From an uncultured Anaerolineae bacterium (GTDB taxonomy: Bacteria; Chloroflexota; Anaerolineae; Anaerolineales; UBA4823), in contig CAKZNJ010000355.1 of the NCBI GenBank assembly GCA_937129505.1, positions 1 to 7,056 of the forward strand: a stretch of DNA of 7,056 nucleotides, given 5' to 3'. A program made the translations under genes and the position numbers. Below are positions 5,087 through 7,056 of this stretch, one piece after another. A model generated the notes under the pieces. The model was given only the letters and a program-made list of their open reading frames with translations. It made no database searches and was not told the origin of the DNA. Numbering within the stretch: the first letter of the stretch is position 1; the number at the start of each line of letters is the position of its first letter.

Positions 5087-5768
5087 AATTGGCCGTCAGC
5101 AGGCGTTGTTGCTCAAGATGGGCGTCAGGGGAGCAGAGCCTGACATAGTCCAGCACCTTCTGCCAATAGGCTTGGATGGCACTTTCAGGCACGCCGCTCG
5201 GCGCATAGGTGACATACAGGACATGGGTGGTTTGCGGTGTGATCGGAGACCGATGGTCCTGCCCATAGAGGATAGAGCAGCAAATCTCCTCTTCATCCCG
5301 CATAATCATATCAAGAGGGGGGATTTGCTTGACTGCCCCGCCCATCTGGCAAAATGTATCGCCCTTTTGGGCAATATCAATCCAAAGCCTGTTGGCGAGT
5401 TGGTCTGCATCATGGCTGGCGGTCAAGGCGAAGGTCTCTAATTCGGCCATAAAATTGGCATCAACCAAAGGAGAGACTTGGGGAAGGTTTTTGCCTTTAT
5501 GGACCAGCGATTCAAGCTGTAGAAGGACGTGGTAAGTTTTATCAAAGCGTTTGTAGTAGCGTACATATTCCTGCATGACGGGCAAGTTAATCAGCTCGGC
5601 GCGGCTAAGCTGCCCATATTGTTGGCGCAGAGTTTCTGCCACCCTGAGTTTGTGTTCGTTGAGAGGCGCACAGGGTTGCTGGTTGTTCACCCCCGAGATC
5701 TCCAATAAACCGATAGATGCTCCCACATGGGTGGTGCGCCATGCCGGCGTGGTTTCGACACTGATCAT
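5085..5768 (-). CDS. Standalone B3/4 domain protein (PheRS beta editing-domain like)
   Basis: The 227-residue protein resembles the B3/4 domain (PF03483) found in the beta subunit of bacterial phenylalanyl-tRNA synthetase, where it hydrolyses mischarged Tyr-tRNA(Phe). It lacks every other synthetase part, as in the known group of free-standing proteins of about 220-240 residues. Recognisable blocks are 'LESLVHKGKNLPQVSPLVDANFMAEL' split over residues 86-110, 'ASHDADQL' (117-124), 'KGDTF' (135-139) and 'ITPQTTHVLYVTYAPSGVP' (176-194). The role of the free-standing proteins is not settled; trans-editing or amino-acid binding are guesses. No signal peptide or membrane segment is present, so it is probably cytoplasmic. 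AAGGAG (5778-5783) lies 9 nt before the ATG. No clear promoter was found upstream. It may be read on its own, as gnd downstream has its own promoter. Confidence 0.82.
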   Translation of the reverse strand: MISVETTPAWRTTHVGASIGLLEISGVNNQQPCAPLNEHKLRVAETLRQQYGQLSRAELINLPVMQEYVRYYKRFDKTYHVLLQLESLVHKGKNLPQVSPLVDANFMAELETFALTASHDADQLANRLWIDIAQKGDTFCQMGGAVKQIPPLDMIMRDEEEICCSILYGQDHRSPITPQTTHVLYVTYAPSGVPESAIQAYWQKVLDYVRLCSPDAHLEQQRLLTAN

Positions 5769-5936
5769 TCTGCTACTCTCCTTGTCTGGGCAACGAATGC
5801 TCCAATTTTAACATAGCTGGGCTTTGTGTACTTTCTGTTCGATTCTCCCTTCTTTGCAGTTTTGCGTAGGTGCAGGTGAGAAGGTGGTTGGGGAGAGCTC
5901 AATTCGCCGCGGGGTGTCTCCTCCAGCGCAACGCGG

Positions 5937-5942
5937 TAAAAT
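5937..5942 (+). promoter_or_regulatory. Possible -10 box before the EEP gene
   Basis: TAAAAT ends 12 nt before the ATG at 5955, which predicts a leader of only about 6 nt. There is no good -35 (GTGTCT at 5914-5919) and no Shine-Dalgarno site between the box and the ATG. It is weak alone and gains some weight from the same layout at 290 and 7029. Confidence 0.35.
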
Positions 5943-5954
5943 AGCCCATCGAAG

Positions 5955-7028
5955 ATGACGCACAGCAGTTCGCCTTTTTCTCCTCCCTTGCGGGATGGCT
6001 CCAAGCGCACGCCCCGTTTACTCAATAGCCTGTTTGCCCTTTACCTGATCGGTCTGCTGGGATGGTTTCTCCTGTATCAGCTCAGTGGCGACCGCTTTGC
6101 GTTTGTCTCGCTCTTCTCCATGTTGGCATTCTATGGCTTTGTCCCCTTGCCGCTGGTCGCGATTTGGGCGCTGTGGCGGCGGCAAGCCTTTCTGCTTCTG
6201 TTGCTCATGCTCGATTTCGGGGCGTTTTTCGCTTTGTGGGGGCAGGCTTTCCTGCCAAAGGCTAACCCGGCGATCCAGCCCCAACTGACTGTTCTGACCT
6301 ACAATGTGCTGGGGTGGAACGAGGACGTGGCAGCGCAGGTCGAAACGATCCGCGCCCTCGCTGCGGATGTGGTTTTTTTGCAGGAGTTGAACCCTACCTT
6401 GGCGGCGCTGGTGGAGGAGCACCTCTCCGAGCAGTATCCCTACCGCATTTTGGATGCGCAGGTTGGTGTGGAAGGGATGGGAACGCTGAGCAAGTTTCCC
6501 CTTGAGCGGGTGGCGAGCGTCCCAGCCCTGGGATGGGTAGGGGAGCCGCAGTGGCTCAAGCTCGAATGGCAAAATTGTGAGATTGAGTTGATGAATGTCC
6601 ACATGGCGCCGACCAACTTTTTGGATGCCGCCCATATTCAGCACACCAATGCCCTGCGACAGGCACAGGCACGGTGGATTGTTGCCCAGATCAAACCCGA
6701 AAAGCCCCTGATTGTCGCTGGAGACACCAACAGCGTCCCCCTGAGCGATTCCTACCGCATCTTGCGCCAAGGGCTTCAAGATGCCTGGCAGGTGAGCGGG
6801 TGGGGGCTGGGTCATACCTTTCCGGGCCGCGGCGGAGCTGGCAGTTCACGGCCACAAATTTTCGGGGTTTATGTGCCAAAATGGCTCTTGCGCATCGACT
6901 ACATCTTTTACACAACCCATTTTCAAGCAACGCAGTCGCGCCTGACACCTTTCGATGGGATTTCTGATCACCGCGGCGTCTGGGCGAGTTTGGGATGGCT
7001 GGGCGAGTGTGACAGTTCGAAGCCGTGA
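5955..7028 (+). CDS. Membrane-anchored endonuclease/exonuclease/phosphatase (EEP) family protein
   Basis: The 357-residue product has a short polar N-terminus, then three hydrophobic segments at about residues 23-43, 48-70 and 76-97, and a C-terminal EEP-fold domain from about 111 to 348. The domain has the full metal-dependent phosphodiesterase set in order: Asn117 (TYN), Glu144 (LQE), Asn214 and His216 (NVH), Asp257 and Asn259 (GDTN), Asp315 (RIDYIF) and Ser337-Asp338-His339 (SDH). It should therefore cleave a phosphodiester or phosphomonoester. The superfamily includes DNases, sphingomyelinases and inositol phosphatases, and the substrate cannot be read from sequence. The membrane-plus-EEP layout resembles YafD-like proteins. 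With three helices and a basic loop (RR, 75-76), which side of the membrane the domain faces needs testing. The ATG at 5955 is the only ATG after an in-frame stop at 5937. A TTG at 5988 is a less likely alternative. It lacks an SD site. The gap 5769-5954 before it holds nothing else I can name. Confidence 0.88.
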   Translation: MTHSSSPFSPPLRDGSKRTPRLLNSLFALYLIGLLGWFLLYQLSGDRFAFVSLFSMLAFYGFVPLPLVAIWALWRRQAFLLLLLMLDFGAFFALWGQAFLPKANPAIQPQLTVLTYNVLGWNEDVAAQVETIRALAADVVFLQELNPTLAALVEEHLSEQYPYRILDAQVGVEGMGTLSKFPLERVASVPALGWVGEPQWLKLEWQNCEIELMNVHMAPTNFLDAAHIQHTNALRQAQARWIVAQIKPEKPLIVAGDTNSVPLSDSYRILRQGLQDAWQVSGWGLGHTFPGRGGAGSSRPQIFGVYVPKWLLRIDYIFYTTHFQATQSRLTPFDGISDHRGVWASLGWLGECDSSKP

Positions 7029-7056
7029 TAAAATTGGAGAATGTTTCGTGGAGATG
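7026..7056 (+). promoter_or_regulatory. Extended -10 box and possible start of the next gene
   Basis: TG-A-TAAAAT (7026-7034) is an extended -10 that overlaps the EEP stop codon. Transcription would start near 7041, exactly at an ATG (7041-7043). GTGACA (7009-7014) resembles a -35 but the 14-bp spacer is short. Only five codons (M-F-R-G-D) follow before the window ends, so no gene can be named. The ATG at 7054 is an alternative. Confidence 0.3.

Noticed and set aside
5765..6025. Minus-strand reading frame of 86 residues in the B3/4-EEP gap
   Set aside because: It overlaps the start of the EEP gene and the start of the B3/4 gene, with no recognisable content or ribosome-binding site.
6018..6815. 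Long minus-strand reading frame of 265 residues opposite the EEP gene
   Set aside because: It is a shadow of the well-supported EEP gene, rich in Q, P and H from reversed codons and without a recognisable domain.
7001..7014. GGGCGAGTGT shared with 5042-5051 near the candidate small RNA
   Set aside because: Only about ten bases match, the second copy lies in EEP coding sequence, and the inverted partner is absent, so it is likely chance.
1..7056. CRISPR array, insertion sequence, tRNA/rRNA, attachment site or replication origin
   Set aside because: No regularly spaced repeats, transposase motifs, tRNA-like cloverleaf, rRNA sequence or cluster of DnaA boxes was seen on either strand by eye.

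Overview
The window looks like an ordinary, gene-dense chromosomal segment of a moderately GC-rich bacterium. Gene style suggests a Chloroflexota lineage such as Anaerolineae: short intergenic gaps, G/C-tract inverted repeats, SD-led genes mixed with genes whose ATG sits just behind a -10 box, and a standalone B3/4-domain protein. That assignment is inference from general resemblance, not from a marker gene. I see no phage, transposase, CRISPR array, tRNA or rRNA.

Layout, left to right. Positions 1-303 hold no gene; 1-88 is a G/C-tract inverted-repeat element and 290-295 a TATAAT box. Positions 304-2153 (+) form a two-gene overlapping unit: a membrane-anchored protein with an Ig-like domain and a TolB/PD40-type beta-propeller, then a peroxiredoxin-like (PRX_like1 type) redoxin. 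Position 2157-3095 (-) is a 2-dehydropantoate 2-reductase (PanE/ApbA) family protein, converging on the redoxin with a 3-nt gap. A divergent region (3096-3246) carries a strong promoter and a structured leader for a cold-shock protein (3247-3459, +), which ends at a very clear intrinsic terminator. Its U-tract touches the stop codon of gnd, 6-phosphogluconate dehydrogenase (3526-4944, -). The gap 4945-5084 holds the gnd promoter and, on the opposite strand, a compact promoter / hairpin / terminator unit that may encode a roughly 50-nt RNA. Positions 5085-5768 (-) encode a standalone B3/4-domain protein. Positions 5955-7028 (+) encode an endonuclease/exonuclease/phosphatase (EEP) superfamily enzyme with three predicted N-terminal membrane helices. 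A possible next gene begins at 7041.

The genes do not form one pathway. gnd (oxidative pentose phosphate pathway, NADPH supply) and the PanE-family reductase (an NADPH user, if it follows its family) are metabolic. The propeller/redoxin pair probably acts together at or outside the membrane, in an unknown role. No new multi-gene system is evident. The best leads are small-scale: the unexplained plus-strand transcription unit at 5023-5086, the recurring arrangement of a -10 box immediately before the start codon, the folded cold-shock leader, and active-site departures in the redoxin and the PanE-family enzyme.
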